Notes: generated by a model not told the origin, from the letters alone. A stretch of 64,000 bases of DNA from BAIKAL-G1 sp943369525 (GCA_943369525.1 CALRNL020000005.1:1-64000); one strand, 5' to 3'. Positions 50,975 through 60,498 are shown, numbered from the stretch's first letter. Program-made: numbers and translations.

Positions 50975-52675
50975 TCAGGTTGCCGGGGAATCAGGGCCAG
51001 CAGGGGCCTGGGCTCCAGGCAATTTTTCCAGGCGCAGGTCGCGCTTGAGCCGTCCCTGCAGCTTCAGCCAGCCCAGGCCCACCGGCAGGCCTACCGCCAG
51101 CGGGATCGCCGCTAGGGCTGGCCGGGTGCTGGCGCCGAGCATCGCCGCCGCCACGGCCAGGGCGCCCAGCAGGAAGGATTGGCCCGCCACCTGCTGGGCC
51201 ACGGCCAGGCGACGCAGCAGCCGGTCGGTTTCACCGGCGCGGATCTGCACCTGGAGGTCACCCTGCTCGATGCGGGCCAGGCTTTCCTCCAGGCGGCGCG
51301 GAATCCCGAGGGCGCGGCTGCCCACCTCGGCCGCCTGGCGACCCAGCTGGTTGATCAGGTCGTTGGGGCCACTGCCGCTTGCGGTCATCAGGGGAAGCAG
51401 GTAAGGGCGGGCGATGGCAATCAGGCTAAAGCCGGGATCGAGGCTGCGGCCCACCCCCTCGAAGGTGGAGAGGGCCCGCATCACGAAGATCAGCTCCGAG
51501 GGCAGGCGAAACGGTTGGCCGTAAACCAGGTCGTAGAGATCCCCCGACAACTTGGCCAGCACGTTGGCATCGAATGGCGGCGTGAGGGCATCGGTGAGCA
51601 TCACCCGCACCAACCGGCGCACCGGCCCCGGATCGATGCCCGTGGCGATCACACCGGCCGCCTGCAACTCGACCACCAGGCCTCCAGCGTCGCGGGCGGC
51701 GGCGGCGGTCACCATGCGTCCCAGGCGACTACGCAGCCGCTGGGAGATCTGGCCCATCATGCCGAAGTCGTAGTAGATCAGGGCCCCATCGCGGGCCACG
51801 GCCAGGTTGCCTGGGTGGGGATCGGCGTGGAAGAAGCCGAAGCGCACCAACTGCTGCAGGTAACTGGCCGCCCCCTTTTCGGCCACGGCCGCCGGGTCGA
51901 TGCCGGCCTCGATCAGGGCCTCGCGGTCGGTGATTTTGATGCCGGGCACGTAATCAAGGCAGAGCACCCGCCGGGTGGTGAGCTCCCACACCACCCCCGG
52001 AATGCGGATGCCGCGGTCCTCGAGGAATTGCTGGCGGAAGCGGGCCGCATGTTCGGCTTCCAGGCGGAAATCCAGCTCCCGCAGCAACACCCGGCGACAC
52101 TCCTGGGCGATCGAGACCCAGTCGCGGCCCTGACCCCAGCGGGGATGGCGCTGCAACACGGCGGCGATCTGCTGCAACACCTCCAGGTCGAGCCGGAACA
52201 GGCGCTCCAGGCCAGGCCGCTGGATCTTGAACACCACCTGGCGACCGCTGCGCAGGCTGGCCCGGTGCACCTGGGCCAGGCTGGCGGCCCCGAGCGGGCT
52301 CTCCTCCAGATCCACCACCTCGACACAGCGTTCACCCAGCTCCTGCTCCAGCAACTGCTGGGCCACCGCAAAGGGGAAGGCGGGTACCTGGTCCTGCAGC
52401 CGGGCCAGCTCCTCCACATAGCCGGCCGGCAGCACATCGGGCCGGGCCGACAGAAGTTGGCCGAGCTTGATAAAGGCCGATCCCAGGCCCAACAGCTCAC
52501 CGGTGAGCCAATGGGCCCGCCGTTGCTGGCGGGCTGCCCGGCGCTCCGGGGTGACACCGCCGCGGTAGGTCCAATCGGCGCCGTCGGCCCAGAGGCCGGC
52601 CAGCAGGCGCAGCATCGACAGCCAGATGCGCAGGGAGCGCCGGACGCTGCGCAGGCCCGCCAGCAGGCGCGCCAT
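50975..52675 (-). CDS. ABC1/UbiB-family atypical kinase
   Basis: A 566-aa ADCK/UbiB-like protein. The family-specific KxGQ helix (FIKLGQLLSARPDVLP, ~65-80), the Ala-rich loop LGAASLAQVHRASL, the catalytic-loop equivalent FFHADPHPGNLAV and YYDFGMMG (DFG) are all intact. Two C-terminal membrane helices (~505-545, SFLLGALAVAAAMLG and ALAAIPLAVGLPVGLGW) are typical. Bacterial UbiB supports ubiquinone synthesis; cyanobacteria make plastoquinone and have several paralogs, so the exact role is open. Its ATG overlaps the stop of the small upstream gene by one base (TGATG). Confidence 0.9.
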   Translation of the reverse strand: MARLLAGLRSVRRSLRIWLSMLRLLAGLWADGADWTYRGGVTPERRAARQQRRAHWLTGELLGLGSAFIKLGQLLSARPDVLPAGYVEELARLQDQVPAFPFAVAQQLLEQELGERCVEVVDLEESPLGAASLAQVHRASLRSGRQVVFKIQRPGLERLFRLDLEVLQQIAAVLQRHPRWGQGRDWVSIAQECRRVLLRELDFRLEAEHAARFRQQFLEDRGIRIPGVVWELTTRRVLCLDYVPGIKITDREALIEAGIDPAAVAEKGAASYLQQLVRFGFFHADPHPGNLAVARDGALIYYDFGMMGQISQRLRSRLGRMVTAAAARDAGGLVVELQAAGVIATGIDPGPVRRLVRVMLTDALTPPFDANVLAKLSGDLYDLVYGQPFRLPSELIFVMRALSTFEGVGRSLDPGFSLIAIARPYLLPLMTASGSGPNDLINQLGRQAAEVGSRALGIPRRLEESLARIEQGDLQVQIRAGETDRLLRRLAVAQQVAGQSFLLGALAVAAAMLGASTRPALAAIPLAVGLPVGLGWLKLQGRLKRDLRLEKLPGAQAPAGPDSPAT

Positions 52676-53031
52676 CAGGTGCGCTCCTCGAGCTGGCGCG
52701 CCAGGGCGGCCACCTGGGCCCGCAGCTGGTCGATCTGGTCCTGGGGCTCGGCGAGGGGCTCGGTGCCGCTGGCGCCAGGACCCGGGAAACCCGCCGGGCC
52801 ATCGGCCGACCAGGGTTCAGTCCCGGGTGGGGGCGAGGACGGCTCGCCATGGTCGAGGCGATCGGCCTCCAACTCCACCTCTTCAACAAACAACTGCCAC
52901 TCGCGGCTTAGCCGCCCGGGGGCGTCCTGGGCCAGCAGGGCCAGCTCGGCGGCCGCATCGGCCAGGCCGCTACCGACGCGCACCACCAGACGATTGAGGG
53001 CGGCCTGAATCAGGGACTGGGGCGCAGGCAT
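52675..53031 (-). CDS. Small hypothetical protein upstream of the ABC1 kinase (118 aa)
   Basis: Function unknown. The protein starts PAPQSLIQAALNRLVVRVGS and is helical and acidic to ~60 (LSREWQLFVEEVELEADRLD). A Pro/Gly-rich hinge (~62-92) and a coiled-coil-like end (DQIDQLRAQVAALARQLEER) follow. It has no membrane segment. The one-base TGATG overlap with the kinase gene means coupled expression, so it is probably a partner or accessory of that kinase. Confidence 0.65.
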   Translation of the reverse strand: MPAPQSLIQAALNRLVVRVGSGLADAAAELALLAQDAPGRLSREWQLFVEEVELEADRLDHGEPSSPPPGTEPWSADGPAGFPGPGASGTEPLAEPQDQIDQLRAQVAALARQLEERT

Positions 53032-53076
53032 GGGGGCCGGCCAGGCAAAGGAAAAGGCTGGTGAAACTGTGGCAGA

Positions 53077-53544
53077 TCAGGGCCGGCTACCGGGGCTGGC
53101 GGCCGGGGCCGCTGGCAAGGAGGGGGCACTGGGGGCGGTCGGCGGCGGCGGCGGCAGGTCTGGCGCGCTGGGGGGGTCCTGGTCGGCGGCGGGGCCTGGG
53201 GCCAGCTCCAAGGGAACTAGGCCCCCATCCGGGCTAGGGGAGGCCAGCTTCGCCTCAGCCTCAGCCTGGGCGGCTTCCTCGGCCTGCAGGCGCTGTTGGT
53301 CCAGGAATTCCAGGTCAGCGCGGATCGACTCGCTGGGGGAGCCGGACCGCGACCGCAGGCTCTCGAGGCTGGACCCCGGGAACGGCTGCACATCGAAGTT
53401 GCGACCGAAGTGCACCAGTTCACCCACCTGCAGGTTGAACAGGCGCTGGCTCACCCCGTAGCCCAGGCCAAAGCAAACCCCCACCACCAGCGGCCCCACC
53501 CAGGGGCGAGGACGCCGCTGCGGCGCTGGCGCGGCCTTGGCCAT
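53077..53544 (-). CDS. Single-pass membrane hypothetical protein (155 aa)
   Basis: Function unknown. ATG at 53544 is chosen: MAKAAPAPQRRPRPW, then one membrane helix (VGPLVVGVCFGLGYGVSQRL, ~16-36) with positive residues before it, so the rest is outside. Residues ~40-75 (VHFGRNFDVQPFPGSSLESL) look folded, followed by an Ala/Glu helix (~78-95) and a Pro/Ala/Ser-rich disordered tail to the end. The frame is open upstream to 53646, but that part is low complexity. It ends 45 bases from the next small gene and may be in the same unit. Confidence 0.6.
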   Translation of the reverse strand: MAKAAPAPQRRPRPWVGPLVVGVCFGLGYGVSQRLFNLQVGELVHFGRNFDVQPFPGSSLESLRSRSGSPSESIRADLEFLDQQRLQAEEAAQAEAEAKLASPSPDGGLVPLELAPGPAADQDPPSAPDLPPPPPTAPSAPSLPAAPAASPGSRP

Positions 53545-53789
53545 CCCATCCCACCCGATCGCTGCGGGCATCCTGCCAGGGGTAGGGGGCCTGGCGTTGA
53601 CCTGCCCTAGGCCGCCCGGCCCAAGCAAGCCGCCAACCAGCCCCAATCCAGCACTAACGCCGCCCCTTACCCCCCCTCAGCCAAACGGCCGGCGGCCCCA
53701 AAGCAGCCTGGATCGACGAACTGCCCAGAGGTCAGGCTACCACCCAAAATACAAAACAGAACCCAGCGCAAGGCCCCTGAGGCAACTAA

Positions 53790-55037
53790 TTAGGTCGTGT
53801 AATCGGCATTGATGCGGATATATTGATCCGAAAGATCACACCCCCAGGCGCTCCCCTGGCCGGGTCCAGCGCCGACGTTGAGGCGAATCACCACGGTGTC
53901 GTCCTGCAGATAGGCGGCGGCGGCCCGCTCCCGGATGTAGGTGGAGGCGGCAGGGCGATCAAAGGCCAGGGGTTGGCCGGCGGCCATCAGTTGGTGCTCC
54001 CCCAGCCAGAGGGCCACGGCGCCGGGGTCGAAGGCCACGCCGGAGCGGCCGGCCGCCGCCAAGATCCGGCCCCAGTTGGGGTCGCGGCCATGGATGGCAC
54101 ATTTCACCAGGGACGAGCCACAGACGGTGCGGGCGACCGTGATCGCCCCGGCATCGTTGGCCGTGCCCGTCACCTGCACCTCGATCAGGCAGGTGGCGCC
54201 TTCACCGTCGCGGGCGATCGCCCGGCCCAGCCAGATCGCCACCTGGGTGAGGCCGGCCTCCAGGGCGTCAAAATGCTCGGGGCCTAGGGGCTCGCCGGCT
54301 GCAAAGGCCAGGAAACAATCGTTGGTGCTGGTGTCCCCGTCCACCGTGATCGCATTGAAGGAGCGATCCACCGCCCGCTGCACCATCGCCTGCCACAGCT
54401 CGGCCGGCAAACCAGCGTCGCAGCTCACCATGGCCAGCATGGTCGCCATGGTGGGGTGGATCATTCCCGACCCCTTAGCCATGCCGCCGATGCGCACCCG
54501 CCGGCCGCCCAGGTCGGCCTCCAGGGCAATCTGCTTATCGATCAGGTCGGTGGTGAGGATCGCCCGGGCGGCGGCATCGCCCCCCTCGGGGCTGAGGGCG
54601 GCCACCAGGGGATCCAGCCCCGCCAGCAGGGTCTCCATCGGGATCGGCACGCCGATCACCCCGGTGGAGCAAATCAGCACCTCTTCGGCGGCCAGGCCCA
54701 GCCGTTCGGCCAGGGCACCGGTGGCCCCAAGGCTGTCGATCAGGCCCCGCTCGCCCGTGCAGGCATTGGCCTGGCCGGAGTTGGTGAGCACGGCCCGGGC
54801 CCGGCCACCCCTGGCGGCCAGGCGCTCGGCGCAAAGATCAACGCAGGCCGCCCGCACGACGCTGGTGGTGAAGGTGCCGGCGCAAACCGCCCCTGGGGGC
54901 GCCAGCAGCAGGGACAGGTCGGGGTTGCCCGAGGCCTTCAGGCCGGCCGTGATCCCGGAGGCCAGGAACCCCTGGGGGGCGGTCACGCCGCCAGGGATGG
55001 GGTGCCAGGGATGGGTCACGGGGCGCCTTTGCTGCAA
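53790..55037 (-). CDS. argJ: Glutamate N-acetyltransferase / amino-acid acetyltransferase ArgJ
   Basis: Bifunctional enzyme of the cyclic arginine pathway: it moves the acetyl group from N-acetylornithine to glutamate and can also use acetyl-CoA. The 415-aa precursor contains WHPIPGGVTAPQGFLASGI near the start and MAKGSGMIHPTMATMLAMVS, where the chain cuts itself before the Thr of TMATML, the nucleophile of the mature enzyme. AITVDGDTSTNDC and the end YIRINADYTT are also standard. Its product feeds arginine, and speA at the window end consumes arginine. Confidence 0.95.
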   Translation of the reverse strand: MQQRRPVTHPWHPIPGGVTAPQGFLASGITAGLKASGNPDLSLLLAPPGAVCAGTFTTSVVRAACVDLCAERLAARGGRARAVLTNSGQANACTGERGLIDSLGATGALAERLGLAAEEVLICSTGVIGVPIPMETLLAGLDPLVAALSPEGGDAAARAILTTDLIDKQIALEADLGGRRVRIGGMAKGSGMIHPTMATMLAMVSCDAGLPAELWQAMVQRAVDRSFNAITVDGDTSTNDCFLAFAAGEPLGPEHFDALEAGLTQVAIWLGRAIARDGEGATCLIEVQVTGTANDAGAITVARTVCGSSLVKCAIHGRDPNWGRILAAAGRSGVAFDPGAVALWLGEHQLMAAGQPLAFDRPAASTYIRERAAAAYLQDDTVVIRLNVGAGPGQGSAWGCDLSDQYIRINADYTT

Positions 55038-55078
55038 CCCTGAGCATCGGACAGACCAAGCCCCAGCAGCGACACCCC

Positions 55079-55762
55079 ATGGCTGACACGCCCCGCTGGC
55101 CGGGCTCCCAACGGCGCATCGGCCTCACCGGCGGCATTGCCACGGGCAAAAGCAGCGTCGGCCACTGGCTGGCCGCCGTGGCGGGGCTGCCGGTGCTGGA
55201 TGCCGATCACTACGCCCGCGAGGCCCTGGCAGCCGGCTCACCAGGGGCCCAGGCCGTGCTGGATCGCTACGGCGCAGCGGTGCTCACCAACCCTGGAGCC
55301 GCCCCCGGCGCCGGCGAAGGGTCTGGGGTTCTCGATCGCTCCGCCCTAGGGCGCATCGTCTTCCACGACCCAGCCGAGCGCCTCTGGTTGGAGCAACTGG
55401 TCCATCCCCAGGTGCGCGCCCGCTTCGACCAGGAGCTGGCGGCCCTAGCCGGTGCTCCGGTGCTGGTGCTGATGGTGCCCCTGTTGTTTGAGGCGGGCCT
55501 CACGGGCCTCTGCAGTGAGGTCTGGCTGGTGGACTGCGATGAAGACCAGCAGCTGCAACGCCTGATCGCCCGCGACCACTGCAGCGAAGCCGAGGCGCGG
55601 GCCCGCATCGCCGCCCAATGGCCCCTGGCCCGCAAACGGCCCCTGGCCGATGCCCTGATCAGCAACCGGGGCGACGCGGGCCAATGGATTGGAACCCTGC
55701 AGGAGTTACTGGCCAATGGCAGCCCAGGAGCCCATCGGCCACCCGGGACAACCAAAATCTGA
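55079..55762 (+). CDS. coaE: Dephospho-CoA kinase
   Basis: Last step of coenzyme A synthesis: phosphorylates the ribose 3'-OH of dephospho-CoA. The 227-aa P-loop kinase has GLTGGIATGKSSVGHWLA near residues 18-35, LDADHYAREAL and MVPLLFEAGLTGLCSEVWLVDCD; the C-terminal part has the family's ARIAAQWPLARKRPLADALISN block. It is divergent from argJ by 41 bases and convergent with gatB across a strong hairpin. Confidence 0.94.
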   Translation: MADTPRWPGSQRRIGLTGGIATGKSSVGHWLAAVAGLPVLDADHYAREALAAGSPGAQAVLDRYGAAVLTNPGAAPGAGEGSGVLDRSALGRIVFHDPAERLWLEQLVHPQVRARFDQELAALAGAPVLVLMVPLLFEAGLTGLCSEVWLVDCDEDQQLQRLIARDHCSEAEARARIAAQWPLARKRPLADALISNRGDAGQWIGTLQELLANGSPGAHRPPGTTKI

Positions 55763-55782
55763 TCGTTCGATCGGGCAACCCA

Positions 55783-55824
55783 CCGCTTCCGGTTGAACAG
55801 CTCTGGGCCTTCAACCGGAAGCGG
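55783..55824. terminator. Perfect 15-bp hairpin between convergent coaE and gatB
   Basis: CCGCTTCCGGTTGAA at 55783-55797 is the exact reverse complement of TTCAACCGGAAGCGG at 55810-55824, with a 12-base loop. It lies 20 bases after coaE and 14 before the end of gatB. It is symmetric and lacks T-runs, so it probably acts as a two-way transcription or RNA-end barrier rather than a classic U-tract terminator. Confidence 0.7.
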
Positions 55825-55838
55825 CAGGGCGATCGGTT

Positions 55839-57350
55839 TCAACCCTTGAGCTTCTCGATCAGGATCTGATTGGCCAGCTTGGGATCGGCCTTGCCGCCGG
55901 TTTGTTTCATCAGCTGGCCCACAAAGAAGCCCTGCAATTTGGTTTTGCCACCCCGGAACGCTTCCACCTCGGCCGGGTGGGCCGCCAGCAACCCTTCCAC
56001 AATGGCGGTGATCGCCGCCGGGTCGCTGATCATGCCGAGGCCCTGGGCCTCCACGATCGCCTTGGGCGAGCCGCCCTGGGCCAATAACTCGGGCAACAGG
56101 TCTTTCGCAATTTTGCCGCTGATCACGCCGCCATCGATCAGTTGCACCAACTCAGCGAGTTGCTCGGGCTGAAGCGGCAATTCAGCGATCGAAAGCCGAT
56201 TGGCATTCACATGGGCCGCAATGTCGCCCGTCACCCAGTTGGACACGGCCTTGGCATCGGCGCCGGCGGCGACGGCCGCCTCGAAGTACTCGGCCATGGC
56301 CCGTTCATCGGTCAGCACCCGGGCGTCGTAGATCGACAGGCCCAGTTGCTCGGCGTAGCGATGGCGTTTGGCAGCGGGCAGCTCCGGCAACTCGGAGCGC
56401 CAAGCCTCGCGCTGCTCGGCGCCCACCTCGATGGGCCCGAGATCGGGATCGGGGAAGTAACGGTAATCGCTGGCACCTTCCTTGCTGCGCATGCTCTTGG
56501 TGAGCTGCTTGCCCTCATCCCAGAGCCGGGTTTCCTGCACCACCGGTTGCCCGGCCTCATAGGCCTTGATCTGGCGTTGAATTTCGTAATCGCAGGCCTT
56601 CTGAATCGCCGAAAAGGAGTTCATGTTCTTGATCTCCACCTTGGTGCCGAAGGGGGCGTCGGGACCACGCCGCACCGAAATATTGACGTCACAGCGAAGG
56701 GAGCCCTCCTGCATGTTGCCATCACTCACGCCCAGATAACGCATGATCCGGCGAATTTCGGAGGCATATTCCGCCGCCTCCCGGCCTGTGCGCAGGTCGG
56801 GCTTACTGACAATCTCCGCCAGGGCCACCCCGGCGCGGTTGTAATCCACAAGGGAATGGGTGCTGCCCGCCAGGCGATCGCTTCCGGCATGCACCAGCTT
56901 GCCGGCATCCTCTTCCATGTGCAGCCGTTCGATACCTATTGTTTTGAGGTAGGTGTCCTTGCCCTTCTCAGCTACCTCCACCTCAATCCAACCGTTCTCG
57001 GCGATCGGTTCGTCGTATTGGGAGATCTGGTAATTCTTGGGTAGATCGGGGTAGAAATACTGCTTACGATCAAACTTACTGTGCTCAGCGATCTGCAGGT
57101 TAAGGGCCATCGCCGCCTTCACCGCATACTCGAGCACCTTCTGATTCAGCACCGGCAAGGTGCCCGGAAGGCCGCACACCACCGGATCAATGTGGGTGTT
57201 CGGTTCATCGCCGAAGGCCGTGGAAGCGTTGGTGAAGATCTTGCTGTTCGTGCCCAGCTGCACGTGGGTCTCAAGGCCGATCACGGCTTCCCAGGCGAGC
57301 TGGTCGCTGCTGGTGGAGCCCGTTTGAACCGCTGCGCTGGCCGTAGCCAT
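55839..57350 (-). CDS. gatB: Aspartyl/glutamyl-tRNA amidotransferase subunit B
   Basis: Part of GatCAB, which turns misacylated Glu-tRNA(Gln) (and Asp-tRNA(Asn)) into the correct amide form; cyanobacteria depend on it for Gln-tRNA. At 503 aa it has the kinase-like core (WEAVIGLETHVQLGTNSKIF, LPVLNQKVLEYAVKAAMALN, RKQYFYPDLPKNYQISQYD, MQEGSLRCDVNISVR) and the C-terminal YqeY-like tail (ELLAQGGSPKAIVEAQGLG, VGQLMKQTGGKADPKL). gatA and gatC are not in the window. Confidence 0.96.
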   Translation of the reverse strand: MATASAAVQTGSTSSDQLAWEAVIGLETHVQLGTNSKIFTNASTAFGDEPNTHIDPVVCGLPGTLPVLNQKVLEYAVKAAMALNLQIAEHSKFDRKQYFYPDLPKNYQISQYDEPIAENGWIEVEVAEKGKDTYLKTIGIERLHMEEDAGKLVHAGSDRLAGSTHSLVDYNRAGVALAEIVSKPDLRTGREAAEYASEIRRIMRYLGVSDGNMQEGSLRCDVNISVRRGPDAPFGTKVEIKNMNSFSAIQKACDYEIQRQIKAYEAGQPVVQETRLWDEGKQLTKSMRSKEGASDYRYFPDPDLGPIEVGAEQREAWRSELPELPAAKRHRYAEQLGLSIYDARVLTDERAMAEYFEAAVAAGADAKAVSNWVTGDIAAHVNANRLSIAELPLQPEQLAELVQLIDGGVISGKIAKDLLPELLAQGGSPKAIVEAQGLGMISDPAAITAIVEGLLAAHPAEVEAFRGGKTKLQGFFVGQLMKQTGGKADPKLANQILIEKLKG

Positions 57351-57468
57351 ACCCTTTCTCTCCCTGGACCGGTGCTTGCAGCGATCCTATGGGTGCCGCC
57401 AACCTTCCCCATCCCTGGGGTACCCGGGGCCAAGCCTGGGAAAGGGCCCCATTGGATAGGTTGACCCG

Positions 57469-58644
57469 ATGGCCGCCTCCCCTGAACCGATCCTGATCCT
57501 GGGGGGCGGCCTGATGGGTTTGGCCATCGCCCACCAGCTGGCACGCCGCGGATCGGGGGTGCTGGTGGTGAGCCGACGCCGCAGCGAGGCAGCCGGCTTC
57601 GTGGCGGCCGGCATGCTCGCCCCCCATGCCGAGGGACTGAGTGGGGATCTGCTGGCCCTTGGCCAGGCCAGCCTGGCCCGCGTCCCCGGCTGGGTGGCCC
57701 AGATCGAGGCCGACAGCGGCCTGAGCTGCGGTCTGCGCCCCTGCGGCATCGTGGTGCCCTTTCGCACTGCCGCCGAACGCGACGCCTACCCCACCGCCCC
57801 CTGGGGGGAGGCCCTGGATCGGGCTGGTCTGGAGCGGGAACTGCCGGGCATCGGGCCGATCTGGCTGGCGGGTCTGCTGTTCAGCCAGGACGGCCAGATC
57901 GACAACCGCCGTCGCCTGATGCGCGCCCTGGAGAGGGCCTGCGTGAGCCTTGGCGTTCGCTTCCAGGAGGGCAGCGAGGTGCTGGGACTGGAGTGGGACG
58001 GACAGGCCGAGGTGGGCCAGGCGAGGAGCCACGGAGCCGCCTTGTCGGCGGTGAAGCTGCGCACGGCCGAGGGGGAGCAGCAGCGGCTGCCGGCACGGCG
58101 AGCGGTGCTGGCCTGCGGCGCCTGGAGCGCGCGGCTGCTGCCGCAGCTGCCCGTGTTTCCCGTCAAGGGGCAGATGCTGTCGCTGCAGGGGCCGCGCCGC
58201 GCCCTGGAGCGGGTGATCTTCGGGCCGGGCACCTACCTGGTGCCGCGGGAGGACGGCCTGCTGGTGGTGGGGGCCACCAGCGAGCCCCAGGCCGGCTTCG
58301 GCGAGGGCCTCACACCGGACGGCCAGCGCCAGCTCCAGGACGGCATCGCCGCCCTGCTGCCGGCAGCGAGCGGCTGGCCGCCCATGGAGCGCTGGTGGGG
58401 CTTCCGCCCCTGCACCCCGGACGAAGGTCCGCTGCTGGGGGACAGCCCGATCCCCGGACTTTGGCTGGCCACCGGCCACCACCGCAACGGCGTGCTGCTG
58501 GCGGCGATCACCGCCGAGCTGCTCGCGGCGGCCGTGCTTGGTGGGGGTGCGCCGAGGGCGTGTCTGGGAACGACTCACCCTGGTGAGTCATTCCTGGAGC
58601 CCTCTTGGCTGCAGGTCTTCCGCTGGAACCGCTTCAGCGGCTGA
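57469..58644 (+). CDS. thiO: Glycine oxidase ThiO / FAD-dependent amino-acid oxidase
   Basis: FAD enzyme that oxidises glycine to the imine used in building the thiazole ring of thiamine. The 391-aa protein opens with the dinucleotide-binding motif ILGGGLMGLAIAHQLARRG. Further family blocks are AAGMLAPHAEG, VLACGAWSARLLPQLPVFPVKGQML and LLVVGATSEPQAGF, with ATGHHRNGVLLAAITAELL at the end. In some cyanobacteria ThiO is fused to ThiG; here it stands alone. It diverges from gatB across 118 bases. Other D-amino-acid oxidase-like functions are possible. Confidence 0.88.
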   Translation: MAASPEPILILGGGLMGLAIAHQLARRGSGVLVVSRRRSEAAGFVAAGMLAPHAEGLSGDLLALGQASLARVPGWVAQIEADSGLSCGLRPCGIVVPFRTAAERDAYPTAPWGEALDRAGLERELPGIGPIWLAGLLFSQDGQIDNRRRLMRALERACVSLGVRFQEGSEVLGLEWDGQAEVGQARSHGAALSAVKLRTAEGEQQRLPARRAVLACGAWSARLLPQLPVFPVKGQMLSLQGPRRALERVIFGPGTYLVPREDGLLVVGATSEPQAGFGEGLTPDGQRQLQDGIAALLPAASGWPPMERWWGFRPCTPDEGPLLGDSPIPGLWLATGHHRNGVLLAAITAELLAAAVLGGGAPRACLGTTHPGESFLEPSWLQVFRWNRFSG

Positions 58645-58667
58645 CACCTGGAGACGCCTCAACCGAA

Positions 58668-58705
58668 GCGCGCCTAGCGGCAAGAGTCCAAAGAACTAGG
58701 CGCGC
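58668..58705. terminator. 10-bp inverted repeat between convergent thiO and the cyclase gene
   Basis: GCGCGCCTAG at 58668-58677 is the exact reverse complement of CTAGGCGCGC at 58696-58705, spaced by 18 bases. The right arm contains the cyclase stop codon and its last codons. No T-run. Likely a shared transcript-end structure. Confidence 0.6.
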
Positions 58706-60498
58706 AAACCGATCAGCCCAAACACCTCCACCGGCTCCGGCCAGCCTTTGAGTGGGTGGGCACCGAGGGGCTCAACCTCCAGCTGCCCCGGCAGCAACGC
58801 CAGCACGCTGGCGCTGATCAGGATCGGGTGCAGCGGGAACAGGCGGGTGAGCCCCTCCAGGCGGCTGGCCACATTCACGCTGGCGCCGATCACGGTGAAC
58901 TCCAGCCGCTGGCTGCTGCCCAGGTTGCCGGCGATCACCTCACCGAAGTGCAGGCCGATGCCCTGGCGCAGGGGCGGCCGGCCGGCCGCGATCAACTCCT
59001 GATTCAGCCGCCCGAGGCTGGCCTGCATCGCCAGGGCCGCCCGAACGGCCGCCAGGGCCTCAATCGCATCACCGCGGCTGCGGGGCACGCCGAACTCCGC
59101 CATCAGCGCATCACCGATGAACTTGTCGAGCAGGCCCTGCTCGGCGATGACGGCGGCGGAGATCGCTTCGAAATAACGGTTGAGCAGGGCGAACAGCTCG
59201 GGCGGTTCCAGCTCGGCGCTGAGGGGGGTGAAGTCCACCAGATCGGTGAACAACACCACGCAGCGGGCGCGGCTGCCGCCCACCTGGGTCCAGAGCGGGC
59301 CGGGCTCGCGCAGGATGTCGCGCAGCAGCGTGGGCGAGACCCGCCGGGCCAGCAGCTCGTGCAGGTAGTTGCGCTCCCGGCTCTCCCGCGCCCACTGGCC
59401 GAAGCCGCGCACGCCACCCCCCAGCAGCGGCATGCCCACAAGGGCCGTGACCGGCAGCAGCCAGCCACCCGCCCAGCTCAGGCCCGCCAGCAGCAGCCCT
59501 CCGGAGGCGGTTGTCAAAGCGAGCGACAACGTGGCGCTGGCATTGGTACCGCGACGCAGCAGCAGTGCCGCCAGCAGCGACCAGCCCAAAAGCAACCCCG
59601 CGTCACCCGGCGCCGGCAGCTGGCGCTGGGCCGAGCCCTGCAGCAGGCTGGTCAGTGCCGCCGCCTGCACCTCAGCACCGCTCAGGGGGCCATAGGGGGT
59701 TTCCTGCTGATCGCCCAGCTCCGCTGCCGTGACGCCGAACAGCACGGTGCGGCCACGCCAGAAGCCTTCAGGCTGCTCCAGCACCTGCCAGGCGGGCACC
59801 TGCGGCAAGCTACCGGCCGGGCCCGGGTAATTGATCGCCAACGGCTCCGGCGGCACCGGGCGCCCCAGGGCGGCGAAGGCCAGCGGCGGCGGGTAGGGCG
59901 GCGGGAAGCCGGCTAGGGCCTGCTCCAACCAGCGGCGACCTGGAATCGCTTCGGTGATGCCCTGCGGGCTCTGCAGCAGGGCGGTCAGACCCACCCGACG
60001 AAAAGGGGTATAGAGGGGGCGACGCAGCTCGACCTGCGCCACACCGCCCTGCTCGCCGGCGGCCAGCGAAGCCGCCAGCACCACGTGCTGCCGCCAGGGA
60101 GCCAGGCGGCGCGCGAAGGCCTGATCGTCGGCCGGGCCGTAGCGGCTGGGCTGGCTGGTGACGATGTTGAACACCACCCGGGAAGCGCCACGCTCCAACA
60201 CAGCCGCCGCCAGCTCCGCCTGCAGCGCCCGCGACCAAGGCCAGGCGCCCATGCGCCGCCACAGGGGCGACGCCTCACGCTCGGCGGGGGACAGCATCTG
60301 ATCGAGCGCCAGCGATTCGCGATCCACCGCCAGCAGCACCGGAACCCGCTCCGGCGCCGTCGACTCCAACGCTGTCACGGGCCGAGCACCACGCCACTGG
60401 AAGAACCAGAGCCGCCATTGGGCATCGGCCGCCCCCAGCCAGGGGGAGCCCAGCAGGGGCAGGACCAGAGCAAGCCCCCACAGGGACGGACGTCTCAC
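58696..60498 (-). CDS. CHASE2-domain membrane adenylate cyclase
   Basis: A 600-aa sensor enzyme. An N-terminal membrane segment and a periplasmic CHASE2 domain (~30-290; RVPVLLAVDRESL, GASRVVFNIVT, LFGVTAAELGDQQETPYG) are followed by about three helices (~300-375) and a class III cyclase domain. FTDLVDF (two metal Asp, ~415-422), LDKFIGDALMAEFG (purine-selecting Lys) and EFTVIGASVNVASRLEG (Thr plus Asn and Arg of the transition state) are all present. The Lys/Thr pair points to ATP and so cAMP. The gene overlaps the upstream fecR gene by four bases, so a signal may pass through both; such CHASE2-FecR pairs are frequent in cyanobacteria. Confidence 0.92.
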   Translation of the reverse strand: MRRPSLWGLALVLPLLGSPWLGAADAQWRLWFFQWRGARPVTALESTAPERVPVLLAVDRESLALDQMLSPAEREASPLWRRMGAWPWSRALQAELAAAVLERGASRVVFNIVTSQPSRYGPADDQAFARRLAPWRQHVVLAASLAAGEQGGVAQVELRRPLYTPFRRVGLTALLQSPQGITEAIPGRRWLEQALAGFPPPYPPPLAFAALGRPVPPEPLAINYPGPAGSLPQVPAWQVLEQPEGFWRGRTVLFGVTAAELGDQQETPYGPLSGAEVQAAALTSLLQGSAQRQLPAPGDAGLLLGWSLLAALLLRRGTNASATLSLALTTASGGLLLAGLSWAGGWLLPVTALVGMPLLGGGVRGFGQWARESRERNYLHELLARRVSPTLLRDILREPGPLWTQVGGSRARCVVLFTDLVDFTPLSAELEPPELFALLNRYFEAISAAVIAEQGLLDKFIGDALMAEFGVPRSRGDAIEALAAVRAALAMQASLGRLNQELIAAGRPPLRQGIGLHFGEVIAGNLGSSQRLEFTVIGASVNVASRLEGLTRLFPLHPILISASVLALLPGQLEVEPLGAHPLKGWPEPVEVFGLIGLRA

